NCBI RefSeq assembly: GCF_002288925.2
Contig: NW_022098001.1
Location: 5,193,478 to 5,257,477, forward strand
DNA length: 64,000 nucleotides
Reading direction: 5' to 3'
Source of the DNA: Delphinapterus leucas
Taxonomy: Eukaryota; Chordata; Mammalia; Artiodactyla; Monodontidae
Shown here: positions 1 through 10,880 of the stretch, piece after piece
Layout: every line of letters begins with the position of its first letter
How positions within the stretch are numbered: position 1 is the stretch's first letter
The notes under the pieces: generated by a model
What the model was told of the DNA's origin: nothing
Seen by the model: only the letters and a program-made list of their open reading frames with translations
Database searches by the model: none
Position numbers and translations under genes: made by a program

Positions 1-38
1 GTCTGAGGTACCTGATACCGTTTCATCCTAATCACTGG

Positions 39-42
<4 letters not shown>

Positions 43-78
<36 letters not shown>

Positions 79-85
79 GCTCTCG
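43..85. repeat. (TC)n microsatellite
   Basis: An uninterrupted TC dinucleotide run covers 43-72. A degenerate tail follows to about 85 in which A and G substitutions break the run. It is probably length-variable. Confidence 0.97.
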
Positions 86-281
86 TAGATTTTTAAGTCA
101 CTTTAATAGTGAACTTTCTAACAATCAAGGCTTCCTAAAATGAAATAAGCTTACTTTTGAGATGACAATGTTCTTCTCAGAGAAGATATTCTGGTAAAAT
201 CTGGATGACCACTCAACAGGTATATAGCCAAATTATAATAGTTTTGAGATTAACCAGCCAGTAAGATGATTCTTTTAAGTT

Positions 282-343
282 TGTGTGTGTGTGTGTGCAT
301 GTGTGTATATATATATTTTATTTTTTTTTTTTTTTTTTTTTTT
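282..343. repeat. Compound (TG)n-(TA)n-poly(T) tract
   Basis: TG repeats from 282 pass into TA repeats near 307 and then a 23-base T run at 321-343. The T run abuts an antisense L1-like segment. Confidence 0.93.
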
Positions 344-480
344 CTATCTACCTCTATGGATTTGTCTGTTCTGGATACCTTACATAAATGGAATCCTCCA
401 ATATGTGGTCTTTTGTGTCTGGCTTTATTCTCTTGGCATCAGCGACCCTTCTGGGTACAAATCATTTCCAGTTAATTGCT
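344..480 (-). mobile_element. Old LINE-1 3'-region fragment
   Basis: Plus-strand words such as 'ataaatggaatcctccaata' and 'tgtggtcttttgtgtctggc' match the antisense of the 3' region of old mammalian L1s (L1M type) as I remember it. Similarity fades after about 445. There is no coding capacity. The subfamily is not resolved. Confidence 0.65.
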
Positions 481-984
481 TTGAGATCCATCTTCCATTT
501 CCATCCTCGCTCTTCCCTTCCCAGGCACTCACCAGTGTTGTTTGCATCTTATTCGGTGTGCAGTCTCCGGTCTGGGATCGCCACCCCCGTGGAGTGCCTC
601 AAGGGCACCACACTGACAGCCCTTCTGCCAGTACTTGTTTCAGGTCTGGCTGGGGCCGCCTGTGGTGCTGCAAGAGCAGCAAATCACCCTCAAACTTTTC
701 CAAGGTTTTTTATATTTTAAAATAAGATGTGAGAGGCGCTTTCTCCTTTCTTGACAAATGTAAGTGATAATTAACTGGTAACAGAAAATCTCCCCTGAAG
801 TGTCACAATGTGCTGGTAGTTAACAGAGCCGCCCTCAGAGCTGCACCACAGAGCAGCTCCAAGTAGAACGTGTGCTTGTGGCCAGAAGAGCTGGCACTGC
901 TCCCCCCTTCCAGACATCCAGCCATGTGCACATGGCACCTGCATTGCATTTTGGTTCACAGATGCAACATAAGAAAGAGCAGCC
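481..984. other. Unique sequence, nothing recognised
   Basis: No repeat family, RNA gene or splice-bounded open exon was recognised. Short open frames of 110-146 codons cross 285-725, but they start inside the TG/poly(T) tract and show low-complexity N-termini, so they are regarded as chance. Confidence 0.6.
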
Positions 985-1085
985 TGTGGTGCGCTGGGGA
1001 CAGGGCTGGACTCCAAGTGAGAAGATCCAAGTTTGAATCATACTTGCTGCCATTTATTAGCTTGACCATGAGCAAGGCGTGAGCC
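985..1085 (-). mobile_element. MIR SINE fragment (weak)
   Basis: The plus strand resembles the antisense of a MIR: a 'gtttgaatcatacttgctgcc' like stretch followed by 'attagcttgaccatgagcaa', which recalls the usual 'cactagctgtgtgaccttgg'. It is highly diverged and only a core portion is visible. Confidence 0.4.
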
Positions 1086-1199
1086 AACCCACACTTACGT
1101 TTGAAAGGAAGGTCATATAAACAGCAGCTAACCTCACTACGTTGTTTTCAAGATTGAAGCCAAGAAGACAATCCCATACACAAAAGCTGATTGTAAGCT

Positions 1200-1335
1200 A
1201 TGACCATAGTCCCCAAGCATGTAAACATCATGAAGGCAGGAACTTTGTCCTGTTTTCTGCTGCCATGCGTAATGCATCACTCAAGACAGAGTAGATACTC
1301 CATAAGATTTTCATGAATTTGTGAAATAAACAATC
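1200..1335 (+). mobile_element. L2 LINE 3'-end fragment
   Basis: Reads like the L2 tail: 'catgaaggcaggaactttgtcc', then a variant of the 'cacatagtaggtgctcaata' block, ending in 'tgaatttgtgaa'. Ancient and fragmentary. Confidence 0.6.
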
Positions 1336-1752
1336 ATGTTATTATTGTCAGTAACCAGGGTCACACAGTTAGCCACCAAGGAGCATCATCTCTAGATAAC
1401 TACCCAGATCATTTTTATTTATTGTAACCAAGTTATCACAAGAGAGTGTCTTACCCCATTATGTTTCTTCTAAAGGATGCTATACTTGGAGAGGAAGTGA
1501 GAAACATTGTTCTACTAAAATAGAGAACAGGAAAGGGTGACTTCAATTTGAAATGAGCTCTTGTTATGAACTGAAGAGACCTGACGCAAAATATACGTCT
1601 TCAGGGATTCATGCTTCTTGGTCTCTACCCACACTGTAATTATGCTTTTTTCACGCCCCATCACAAAACGAATTTACTCACCAGTGTATATAACACTGCA
1701 AATGTTGCGTTTTCAAATCTAGAAGCTTCTCCTGGACTGGAACCGGCTAAGT

Positions 1753-1820
1753 TCTTCCTTCTCTCCTTCCTTCCTCCCTTCTCTCCTTCCTTCTTTCCTT
1801 CTTTCTTTCTTTCTTTCTTG
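1753..1820. repeat. (CTTC)n/(CTTT)n microsatellite
   Basis: Interrupted pyrimidine tetranucleotide array that becomes pure CTTT towards its 3' end at 1796-1819. It creates serine/phenylalanine-rich false open frames on both strands. Confidence 0.93.
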
Positions 1821-1844
1821 TTTTGGCAGTAATTTACATATTTT

Positions 1845-2110
1845 TTGTTTTTAAACAAACTTTTTGAGGCATAAGTGAAATATTTTAATGTAAATCCCTG
1901 ACATTGTGTTATTTCACTCTAAATACTTTGAATTTTACCATGCTAAAAAAGATGTTTTGTCATACAACCACAATGCTGTTATTACACCTAACAAAATAAT
2001 AATGATTACATCTAATACCCACTCCGCATTCAAATTTCACTAAAAGAACAAAAATGTCCTTTTATAGTTGGTCTGTTCAATTCAAGGTCCACCCGCAGCC
2101 TTTAATGTAC
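1845..2110 (-). mobile_element. Old L1/HAL1-type LINE fragment
   Basis: The plus strand shows the antisense pattern 'gtaaatccctgacattgtgt' ... 'caaatttcactaaaagaaca' ... 'tccttttatagttggtctgt'. This recalls a segment common in old L1M/HAL1 3' regions. Diverged, no coding frame. Confidence 0.55.
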
Positions 2111-2191
2111 TGAGGACAGAAACTTTGGGTCTTGTTACTCTATTTCTTGGCCTTAGTGCAGCTGGTACTTACTGTTCAGCAGGCCCTCAGT

Positions 2192-2440
2192 GAAACAGAC
2201 ATTTTTCTTTCTTTTTTTTTTTTTTTTTTAATGCGGTACGCGGGGCTCTCACTGCTGTGGCCTCTCCCGTTGCTGAGCACAGGCTCCGGATGCGCAGGCT
2301 CAGCGGCCATGGCTCACGGGCCCAGCCGCTCCGCGGCATGTGGGATCTTCCTGGACCAGGGCACAAACCCGTGTCCCCTGCATTGGCAGGTGGACTCTCA
2401 ACCACTGCACCACCAGGGAAGCCCGAAACAGACATTTTTC
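2192..2440 (-). mobile_element. CHR-2-type tRNA-derived SINE with 16-bp TSD
   Basis: A complete short CHR SINE lies at 2208-2424 in antisense. On the plus strand it starts with the poly(T) of its tail and ends with 'caccagggaagccc', the complement of the SINE 5' end. Perfect 16-bp TSDs flank it (gaaacagacatttttc at 2192-2207 and 2425-2440). CpG sites are partly retained, so it is fairly young. It landed at the edge of an L2 fragment. Confidence 0.95.
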
Positions 2441-2575
2441 ATGGAACAAATATTTATTGACCTCTCTATGTGCCAAACAATGTCTTAATTGCTGGTGAGG
2501 CAAATATAAATCAGATATACTTTTGTCCTCAAAACCTCAAAATGTGGGTGAACTCAAATGAATATTGAAGTAAAT
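2441..2575 (-). mobile_element. L2 LINE 3'-end fragment (antisense)
   Basis: 'aacaaatatttattgacctc' followed by 'tatgtgccaaacaatgtctt' is the antisense of the L2 terminus. The SINE at 2208-2424 lies immediately upstream, so this ancient copy was probably the target. Confidence 0.6.
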
Positions 2576-2874
2576 GAATGAAGACAATCAAGGTGAATCT
2601 ATCAAGCCTAGGATCTGCTATTTTCCCTTCAGAGAAGCCTTTGGGGCAGAGTTTGATGACTTTTCCTAATAGCAGCATCACGTTATCATTTCATATAACT
2701 AAAAATGCAGATTTCAAGTTCCATTGTATGAGCAAGACCTCAGAAAGTTTGCTGAACACACATTATTTTTTGTTGGTCGTGGTTCAGAGCTGCTCGTTGT
2801 ATTTAATTTTCAGAAAGAAACTGGATATTTAAATATTAGATCACCCTGCTCAGTGACAAAGCCCATCATGTAGT

Positions 2875-3430
2875 GGCTTTCTGTCATCCACAAGGTAAAG
2901 GGTTACCTCCTTCAGCAGCCTGCCAGGCCCTCTGTAATCTGGCCTTGCCAGACTCATCTCCTGCCTCACATCTTAGGCTCCACCCAAACTGAACAGCTAA
3001 TTTACTCCACCCCAAAATCCTCCCATATTCCTCTTAGGACCTATGTCCTTGGCCTCCTCCAGGCCTCAGCAAGGAATACTCTGCCTGCCCTTTTCATGTC
3101 CTCTGCCCCAACACCTGGGCCCTACACATTATTTAAAACTCAGTTCAGATGTCCCTTCCTCCAGGAAGCCTTCCGTGACCTCCTAGGCTTAGTTGGCTAC
3201 CCCTCTTTGGGCTTCTAGGACACCTTGTATAAATCTCGTTTAGCTCATATGTAGCACATTGTGATCTGAAATGATCTGCTGACAGCTGAAATGATCTGCT
3301 GACAGTCTGGCATCTTCCTCTTTCCCTCCCCGTAGACCACACATGACCCTCTCCAGGGCCGGGACTATGTACCCTGCATCTCAGTTTCCCCAGGGCACAG
3401 CTGAGGTCTGGTAATCAGATGCCCTCAAGA
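2875..3430 (+). mobile_element. L2 LINE 3'-region copy
   Basis: Recognisable L2-like blocks in order: 'ctgtaatctggccttgccag', a central pyrimidine-rich stretch, 'aggaagccttccgtgacctc' (the conserved 'aggccttccctgacc' motif), and 'gggccgggactatgtaccct' (the 'gggcagggactgtgtc' motif). It contains an internal 20-bp perfect tandem duplication (separate entry). No intact frame. Confidence 0.75.
3266..3305. repeat. 20-bp perfect tandem duplication
   Basis: The unit ctgaaatgatctgctgacag occurs twice head to tail (3266-3285 and 3286-3305) with no mismatch, inside an old, diverged L2. The duplication is therefore much younger than its host repeat. Confidence 0.97.
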
Positions 3431-3490
3431 ATTCTTTAGGCAGAATTCCTAGAAGATGACAGTATGAATTAAGTAGAGTTACAAAATTTT

Positions 3491-3819
3491 AAGAGATAAA
3501 GATCGGGGCTTCCCTCATGGTGCAGTGGTTAAGAATCTACCTGCCAACGCAGGGGACATGGGTTCGAGCCCTGGTCTGGGAAGATCCCACATGCCGTGGA
3601 GCGACTAAGCCCATGCGCCACAACTACTGAAGGCTGCGCGCCTAGAGCCCGTGCTCCGCAACAAGAGAAGCCACCACAATAAGCCTGCGCAACGCAACGA
3701 AGAGTAGCCCCCACTCACTGCAACTAGAGAAAGCCAGCACATAGCAACGAAGACCCAACGCAGCCAAAAATAAAAAATAAATAAAATAAATAAATTTTAA
3801 AAAAAGAGAGGTAAAGATC
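3491..3819 (+). mobile_element. CHR-1-type (long) tRNA-derived SINE
   Basis: A plus-strand copy at about 3505-3803. The 5' end 'gggcttccctcatggtgcag' carries a Pol III A-box-like segment near 3518-3530 and a canonical B box (ggttcgagccc, 3561-3571). The tRNA-unrelated body has 'cacaactactgaaggctgcg' and 'caacgaagacccaacgcagc', and it ends in a TAAA/A-rich tail. The flanks share 'aagaga..taaagatc' as a diverged TSD (3491-3504 and about 3804-3819). Older than the short CHR copies by its substitutions. Confidence 0.93.
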
Positions 3820-4120
3820 ATGATGTTCTTTTCAACAACTTCATGATGTTGGAGCCAGAAAGATGTAAGGGAATGTTCTAGTGTAAACCTTTTATTTGGC
3901 AGTAGAAGAAACCTAAGTAGAGAGGATGTGAGTATTCATGGACACCCAGTGTCAAGTCCCAACAGAAAAGAGACAACGCCCTTGAGTAAAATAATTCCGG
4001 GAGAGTGTGTTTGTTTGTTTGACAAAAGGACTACAAAGAAAGGGATGGGGTGTAGGGGCACCACAAGGGATAATTTAGTAACCTGAAGTTAGAAACAGCA
4101 GAGGAGCTATTAACCATTCC

Positions 4121-4240
4121 TAGGGTAGGGGAACCAAATTGTCCCTGTTTGCCCAGGACTGTCCCAGTTTTAAAGCTCAAAATCCCATGTCCTGGGAACA
4201 CCCTCAGTTCCAGCAAAGGAAGATGGTTGATCACCCCATC
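4121..4240. mobile_element. Small palindromic DNA transposon (MER-type), copy 1
   Basis: About 120 bp beginning 'tagggtaggggaaccaaatt' and ending 'gatggttgatcacccca', whose complement resembles the start, so the element is an imperfect inverted repeat. The centre reads 'gactgtcccagttttaaagc'. The same family occurs at 59944-60057. I recognise the type (non-autonomous MER DNA transposon with long terminal inverted repeats) but cannot name the subfamily. Confidence 0.65.
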
Positions 4241-7200
4241 TAGTGCTGAGGTAGAAAGGCAAGGAATGGTCATTGAAACCTGGAAAGAAAGACAGTCCCC
4301 TTATACAAGGAAGCAAGTGATCTTCAGACAAGGCCACATTTTTTTCAGAGTGACCTCAGAGGGAGGAGGTCAGGGGAATAGAAACCCTGACTTCACTCTC
4401 CTCTCTCCTTCTAACCTCCTGCAGAGGCTCTGCGTGGGGCTCCCCATGAGCCAAGGCCAACCTGAAGCCAGGTCGCATTGGCCAGTGTTCAGGGCAGAGA
4501 ACAGGATGCAGGAGCATCAGAGCCACACACAGCGCACTCAGCTCACCCCACGGGCAAACAGAAGAGCCTGAGGAAGATGCCCAACTCCCCATCCAATAGG
4601 GGCCTCACAAGTCTGAATGCAAGTAATGGGATGGTATTACTCAAGCCCTCAAACCCTCTCCATGATTTCCAGACAGTTCCAATAAATGTGGCTGGGGGAA
4701 GGGTGCCTTTAAATTCTTATTCTCCCCTCTGGCTCCCACCTCTTCAATCTACTCATTGCCTTGCCACCCCATGATTGTTATCTCTGGTCTGCATTGCACA
4801 GATTCAGATGTAAGTTGCAGCCCCTTCCTCAAATCCCACAAAAAACATTCATGCGCAAAGGCACTGTTTGTGTTTATCAGATCACTGTACTGGAGATTTG
4901 GAGGGAGACCAAACAAGAGTTTACATCTCAAAGAACTTCAGGTTGAACTTCAAGCATCCTTGTGCTTGGACTACCTAATGCTCTATAGTTGCTCAGCCTC
5001 ACACCATGTCTGCATGCCTCTTGCCTCCCATCCACCTCTCCTCTCATACCCTCATTCAATAGCACAAAAAATGCCCCTTGAGTTGAACAGTTAGCCATTT
5101 CCTTCCAGGCTTCTGCAGGACCAGTCACTACCCAAGCCCTCCAGATCTCACCTTCTTCCCCGTGAGTCATCCTACCTGCACCAGCTCCCTTCCTGCAATG
5201 AATTCTGCTGCCAGCTGTCAGTGGAGTTTTCACGTCCTGTTGTACATTATTCTAGAGGAAGCCATTGATTTTGGTGTAATCCTTTGAGAAGTTTATTAAT
5301 CAACTTGCATAAAAGTCTCTATCAGTGGCTTTCTTGTCTTGTGGAATCCAATTCTTCCTCTGAACACATCACAGTGCGTTACTCCGCTTAGATCTGGCAC
5401 GTTTGAGCATCTTGTAGTCGCTGAAGTAACACAGTCATGGCCTGCTGAGCTCGTCTTTTCCTTTCAAAAGGCTGATTTAGGCAGCTTAGCATCTCAGCTC
5501 TTTCAAATTACTTTGAGATGAACCTTACTGCATACAAGCTTCCAGTCCAAACGTAATTTTGATTTCCAAATCCCATAGGTTCTGTATCTTAAAGGATTAT
5601 ATTCAAAATGCCATCTGCACGCCCAAGCCTTTTACCAACTTTACGTTTGCCTCTAATGTAGGCAAAACATGAACAAAAGGCCAAGTCCTTTCAGGAAAGC
5701 TCAGAACGTTAGAGAGGAGTTTCATTTTCTCCACGCGAGACTTGATACAGAAAGCCGAAGGGAAGTGGCTGGACCCGGCTCAGAGCACTGGGCAACTTCT
5801 CCCAGTTTATGCTGGTTATTTTGTGGATAGTAAGAGAATGTGCTCACTCACAAGTTGACTTCAGGGTGGAGGAGGATCTAAAGGAGACCGGGGCAGATTA
5901 AATTATTATTAAGTCATTTAAATCATAAAGTATAAGGTTGCAAAGCTTTCACATTGTTTTGCCTTAATTCAGACTTCAGTGTTATATAGATATCTGCATC
6001 TGTAGGACCTACCCTCAGTCTTGCATTTGCTATCTTGTTGGCTGGATTTGGTCAATTTTAAAGATTCTTGCAATTAAACATAATTTGACATTACATCTTT
6101 TTCTATACTATTATCCATACATCTTATTGTTCAGTTGTAGAAGGAGTTTGTGTTTCTTTAACTTTATACACTACATATACAGAGTCAGAGAGGCATAAAG
6201 GAAGAGAATTCCTGTAGGGAAGATTCCTTGGCTTTAGCATTAGCTCTCTGAACTTTGGAGATTGAGCTTTAGTTGTTGTTAGGCTGTTTTTAGCTGTAGA
6301 TTATGGAAGCACCTACCACGAAGGAAACAATACATGTCCTTATGGTTTAAACCCCTTTTAGTTGGGTTTCCTGTTACGTTATGGTGCTGGGTCTGGCATC
6401 TCTGCAACTCCCTTGAAGAAAGACTTAGCCCTCGTGGTCACAAGGTGGCTGTCACAGCTGCAGCCATCTTACTTGACTAAAGTCAAAGGGAGGAAGCAGG
6501 TGGGTAGCCAGGTGGTAAGAAAGTACTATCCTTGTATACTACTCTCTTTCTATCAATGAGGAAAAATCCTTCCCAGAAATCCCCTCACCCATCTCATTTG
6601 CCTGAACCAGGTCTAGCTTAAAGGGAGGCTGGGAAAGTGGGAAATTTTATCAAACTTTATAGTGGCAGATAGACAAGGGAGAAGGTTTTTCGACAAAACT
6701 GGGACAGTTACTGTTCCTGAAAACCTCACAGTACCAAATGAGACCCCTCCTGGGAAAATGCTCTAGAGCTGCTCTATTTAAACCTTTTCCGGAGCTTCAT
6801 GACTCTGTAATAATACAGAAGCATATAGCAAACCAAGCAGTAACCCGCATAATTCACATGGTGACTATAAAGAAAACCTTCCTATAAGGAAATAATTCAA
6901 AAAGTAAACCAGAAAGTGGAATACGGGAGAAGACTCACAAGTGCTTCAAGTTGCCAACCAAATGATATCCTAGGCCTTTCATCATCCAGGTGATCACTTA
7001 CTAATAAATCAAAAGTGGAGGAGTGAGCAACAATTCTGTCACAAAATCACAACATGCTCTGCATTAGGAATAGACTGTCCTGATGAATTTAAATTGGAAA
7101 ACAAACTGGTAAAGGTCCCTCTTTTCTGCCTTTGCAGATATCTCCCTGCCCTTTCCTTAGCCGCACCTGGACCCACTTCCTGAGCACAGTCCGTGCACGT

Positions 7201-8050
7201 TTGGACGCCTGAAGCTGAATTAGTCAAGGCAGAAATTAAGCTCCAGCTTAACAGTAAGCATTTGGTGACTCATCGAGGCATGCATGAGGGAAATGTCACC
7301 AACTTGGCAGACACAAGTGTCTGAAAGAAAACATTCCAATAGAATATACTGCAACACACAAAATCCGAGCACAGAGCCAGGCTTTCTGAGGCAATCTAAG
7401 CATATCCAGGGGGGTGGGAAGATAAGAAAGATAAAAAAACGATAAGATACTTAGAGTAAAATTCCAAATTCATGCTTCTTTATTGGTATGTGGAAATGTC
7501 ACATCTAGCATTGTGGGACATGGCACATCTGTGCTAAGCAAATTTAGGTTAGGTATTCAGTAAATGCTTTTTGATTGACGTGATAGGATTTTTTTCTACC
7601 AACAAATATCCATCCGCTTCTTGACTTAGCCTCATCAGAGATAATCCAATCAAGTCCCGGTGTCTAACATTTTCCCCTGCAGTTTAACAGCTACATACGC
7701 TTGCTGTTCATTTAGCTAATAGACACGGAATCAGAGGAGAGCCACCAGGGGCCTGTCCTTGGCTTTCTTTCCTGGACACTGGAGGGAACAGAGCAAATGG
7801 AGGCAATAAGATGAGGGTATAAGGGGCAACCTCCTTGGAGGCAGGAATTAGCAAAGGAGAGGGCCTTGTGGAAGAGGCCATACAGCGATCCCACCAGGCA
7901 GGGGATGCCACAGCGGGCCAGCCTTGGGACCCCAGGAGGCTCCAGGCAGAGGGCTTGCAGCCCAGAGCCTCTGACGCCCTCACTCAGCTGCCCTGGGAAA
8001 CTGGTGACAGAGGGGCTGCTCCCAGCCCAGTGTAAGCAGAGTGGAGCCCG
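4241..8050. other. Unique sequence block, no gene seen
   Basis: About 3.8 kb with no recognised mobile element apart from a weak L2/MIR-like tail near 7530-7580 ('ttcagtaaatgctttttgat'). Open frames up to 140 codons occur but overlap each other on both strands and resemble no family known to me. Candidate regulatory function cannot be judged from sequence alone. Confidence 0.55.
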
Positions 8051-8051
8051 G

Positions 8052-8275
8052 AAACCAGTGGTTCTCAATCAGGGACATTTTGTCCCCCGGCAGGGCATAT
8101 TTGGCAATGCCTGGAGACATTTTTGGTCATCACAGTGGGGGTGGGGTGCCCTGCTGCTATCCAGTGGGTAGAAGTTAGGGATGCTGTAAACTCCTACAAG
8201 GCAGAGGACCACCCCCCATCCCGACAAAGAATTATCCAGCCCCTCGTGTCAGTGGTGATCAGATTGAGGAGCCCT
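8052..8275 (+). mobile_element. MER20-like hAT-Charlie DNA transposon
   Basis: About 220 bp beginning 'cagtggttctcaatcaggga', followed by 'ggcaatgcctggagacattt', 'tagggatgctgtaaactcct' and 'caaagaattatccagcccct', and ending near 'gattgaggagccctg'. This order matches my memory of the 219-bp MER20 consensus. No transposase is encoded; elements of this kind are non-autonomous. The name is provisional, the hAT-type class more certain. Confidence 0.7.
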
Positions 8276-8384
8276 GCCCTAAACAAGGAGAGAGGAAAGA
8301 GGAGGTTGGGAAAGAGGCGAGAGCTGCATGGGACTCACTTCTTTGTCATCAGCACTCAGTTACATTGACTGTAATAAACTCATT

Positions 8385-8545
8385 CGAAACCCAGCTCTAT
8401 TGCTAACATGTTGGAAAAGCTTGAATTTGATCAAATCCCTTTATCTCACTCTGTCTCGACTTCCTCTCTTGCACATTGGGGATGATGGCAATTAGGACGG
8501 TAGCCCTACCTAATAGGGCTGTTGTAAATAATTCAGATATTATTT
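8385..8545 (-). mobile_element. MIR SINE (antisense)
   Basis: The plus strand has 'caaatccctttatctcactc' ... 'ggggatgatggcaattagga' ... 'taatagggctgttgtaaata', the antisense order of the MIR core and 3' part. Ancient and diverged. Confidence 0.7.
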
Positions 8546-8984
8546 TCTGAGCTTCATCATGGACGTCCACCAATATTATCTATCTCCCAGAAGTTTTCAA
8601 GGACAAGATGAAATAATGCATGTGAATTTATTATGAAGCTTTAAAACACTATGCAAATAAAGGGATAAAGGATTAGAAAACTGCCTGTGTGTGCTTCACA
8701 TATAACTAAATGCAAATAATTTAAGAGGGGAAAAAATAGTGTGCCCATTTCTTATTGACAGTTTTCTATTCATTACAGTTGGATAACTAAGTTACTTTAA
8801 ATATATATTCCCCACTCTATTGCCCATATAAGAGAGAAAAGCCTTTTTCAGTTGTAATTTTAAAAATAGGGCTCAATCATGGGACTTCTTTTCTGTCTAC
8901 ATCCGTTTCCTAGGCGAGTTCATCAATATCAAGACTTAAGTACCAGCCTACAACTATTTTCTCCAGTGCAAAATTTCCTCTGAA
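8546..8984. other. Unique A/T-rich stretch
   Basis: No element or gene was recognised. AT-rich with short A and T runs. Confidence 0.5.
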
Positions 8985-10175
8985 ATACAGACTCAGGTTA
9001 TCATTAAATATCCAGTTGGCATCTCAAACTTAGCATGTTTAAAACTGAACTCCTGATTGCCCTTAAATAGTAACTCCACCCATCGAATTGCTCAGACCAA
9101 AAATGGAGGAGTCATCTGCGCCCCCATTTCTCACCTCCCACATTCAATAGGTCAATAAACATATCCAGAATCAAAGGACTTGCTGCCTCGTCCACCATAC
9201 TGATCTTTTTTTTTTTATAAGCATGGCTTTTTATTTATTTATTTATTTATTTTTGGGTGTGTTGGGTCTTCGTTTCTGTGCGAGGGCTTTCTCTAGTTGC
9301 GGCGAGCGGGGGCCACTCTTCATCGCGGTGCGCGGGCCTCTCACTGTCACAGCTTCTCTTGTTGCAGAGCACAGGCTCCAGACGCGCAGGCTCAGTAGTT
9401 GTGGCTCACAGGTCTAGTTGCTCCGTGGCATGTGGGATATTCCCGGACCAGGGCTCGAACCCGTGTCCCCTGCATTGGCAGGCAGATTCTCAACCACTGC
9501 CCCACCAGGGAAGCCCCACCATACTGATCTTGATTAAAGCTACCGTCACTTTTCTTCTGGATTAGTGCAATAGTTTCCAAATGACCTCCCTACAGCTGAA
9601 TTTCAACAGATTAGTCAAAATGATCCTGTTACAGAATAAGTCAGCTCTTATCAGCCTTCTGCTGGAACCCCTGCAATGCTTCCCATCCTGCTCTGAACGA
9701 AAGCTCCAGTCCTACAGCATCCTCTGAGTCCTGCCTCTCCGGCCCCTCCCTTACCTATTTGGCCATATCTCTCACTTTTCTCCCAACTCTACTCTTCCCC
9801 AGCCTCTCCAGCCTTTCCTGGTGGCCTTTGCATTTGCTGCTCCTCTATCTGGAACATTCTACCCTCACTCACATGAAGGCTCATAGGTCACCTCCTCACT
9901 ATTCTATTTAAAATTGCAAACATCCCCACCCCCGACCCTGCACTCACATTTGCTCTTCTTTGCTTTGTTTTTCTCCATAGTAATTCTTTGCATATGACAA
10001 GCTACTTACGTTGCTTAATTATTGCTTTGATTCTCTTCCCCCACCAGAATGAAAAAAGCTCCAAGATGGTAAGAAGTTTTGTCTTTTTTGTTCACTACTT
10101 TATTCCCAGAAACTACATCGGTGTTTCTTGCATAGTAGGCACTCAATATTTATTAAGTAAATAATGAATGCATGG
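8985..10175 (+). mobile_element. Long L2 LINE 3'-half copy, split by a SINE
   Basis: One of the longest L2 copies here. Segment 8985-9191 holds 'aactgaactcctgattgccc' and 'gctcagaccaaaaatggagg'. After the SINE (9208-9515) it resumes with 'ggattagtgcaatagtttcc', 'tggcctttgcatttgctgct', 'ggaacattctaccctcactc' and the terminal 'ttgcatagtaggcactcaat' block near 10175. The order is collinear with the L2 3' half, so the SINE is a simple insertion. The frame is destroyed. Confidence 0.85.
9192..9531 (-). mobile_element. CHR-1-type SINE with perfect 16-bp TSD, inside L2
   Basis: An antisense long CHR copy at 9208-9515. T-rich and TTTA-repeat tail first, then 'gtgttgggtcttcgtttctg', 'ttgcggcgagcgggggccac', the B-box complement near 9450, and 'caccagggaagcccc' at the end. 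TSDs ccaccatactgatctt at 9192-9207 and 9516-9531 are identical. The TTTA array (9232-9251) is probably length-variable. Confidence 0.95.
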
Positions 10176-10769
10176 ACTGTTAGAACACACACACACTCAC
10201 CACAATGATAAACAATAATTTTTGAAGGGACAGTCCAATTTTATGTAAGAAAAGGAAAATCGTTCACTAATGTTACCTAATTTGTATAACCTTCCCATCT
10301 GAGCACAGATATGCCGTTTAACACTGGTTTAGAGAGGAAGCTTCAGTTCCCCTTAACTGGTTCCATTCAATGTCCTGGATCCTGCAGATACATAGAAAAC
10401 AAGACCCATTATAATATCCATCCAGCCGAAACTTTATCCTCTACCACCTTCATTTGCAGAAAAACCTGGTGAAAGTCTATAGTTAAACTTCTCATTTACT
10501 TTGGACACATCAAATTCTTTAGCAGAACGTTCTCTCCAGTGCTCCCCAAACTCTTCACCAGCTAAAGGGCTGTAGTGTAAGAATTTATTTTTAAGTTGTC
10601 CAGGGAAAGCATTCCAGGTGTTAGGATGGAAGGAGGGTTCTTCTAGATGTGTGTAATTTGGCCACAGCTCTGTTTATATCATGTATTTGAAATGTTAAGA
10701 GGCCTCAAGAGCTCACCTGCTGCAATCCGAACAGGTGAATTACATGTCCTGAGGTCTCTGTGGCTTGGT
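10176..10769. other. Unique sequence, nothing recognised
   Basis: A short CA/CACA-like motif occurs near 10187-10205. No gene or repeat family was recognised. Confidence 0.5.
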
Positions 10770-10880
10770 GTAATTATTCCAAGTTTGGTGTCAAGTTCCT
10801 CAATCTCTCGAAGCCTCTGTTTGCTCATCTACAAAGTTGAAATGGTAATACTATCTCAGTACCTGCCAGGATTGGAGATG
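10770..10880 (-). mobile_element. MIR SINE fragment (antisense)
   Basis: 'agttcctcaatctctcgaag' and 'gtttgctcatctacaaagtt' match the antisense MIR core ('ttcctcatctgtaaaatggg') with heavy divergence. Confidence 0.6.
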
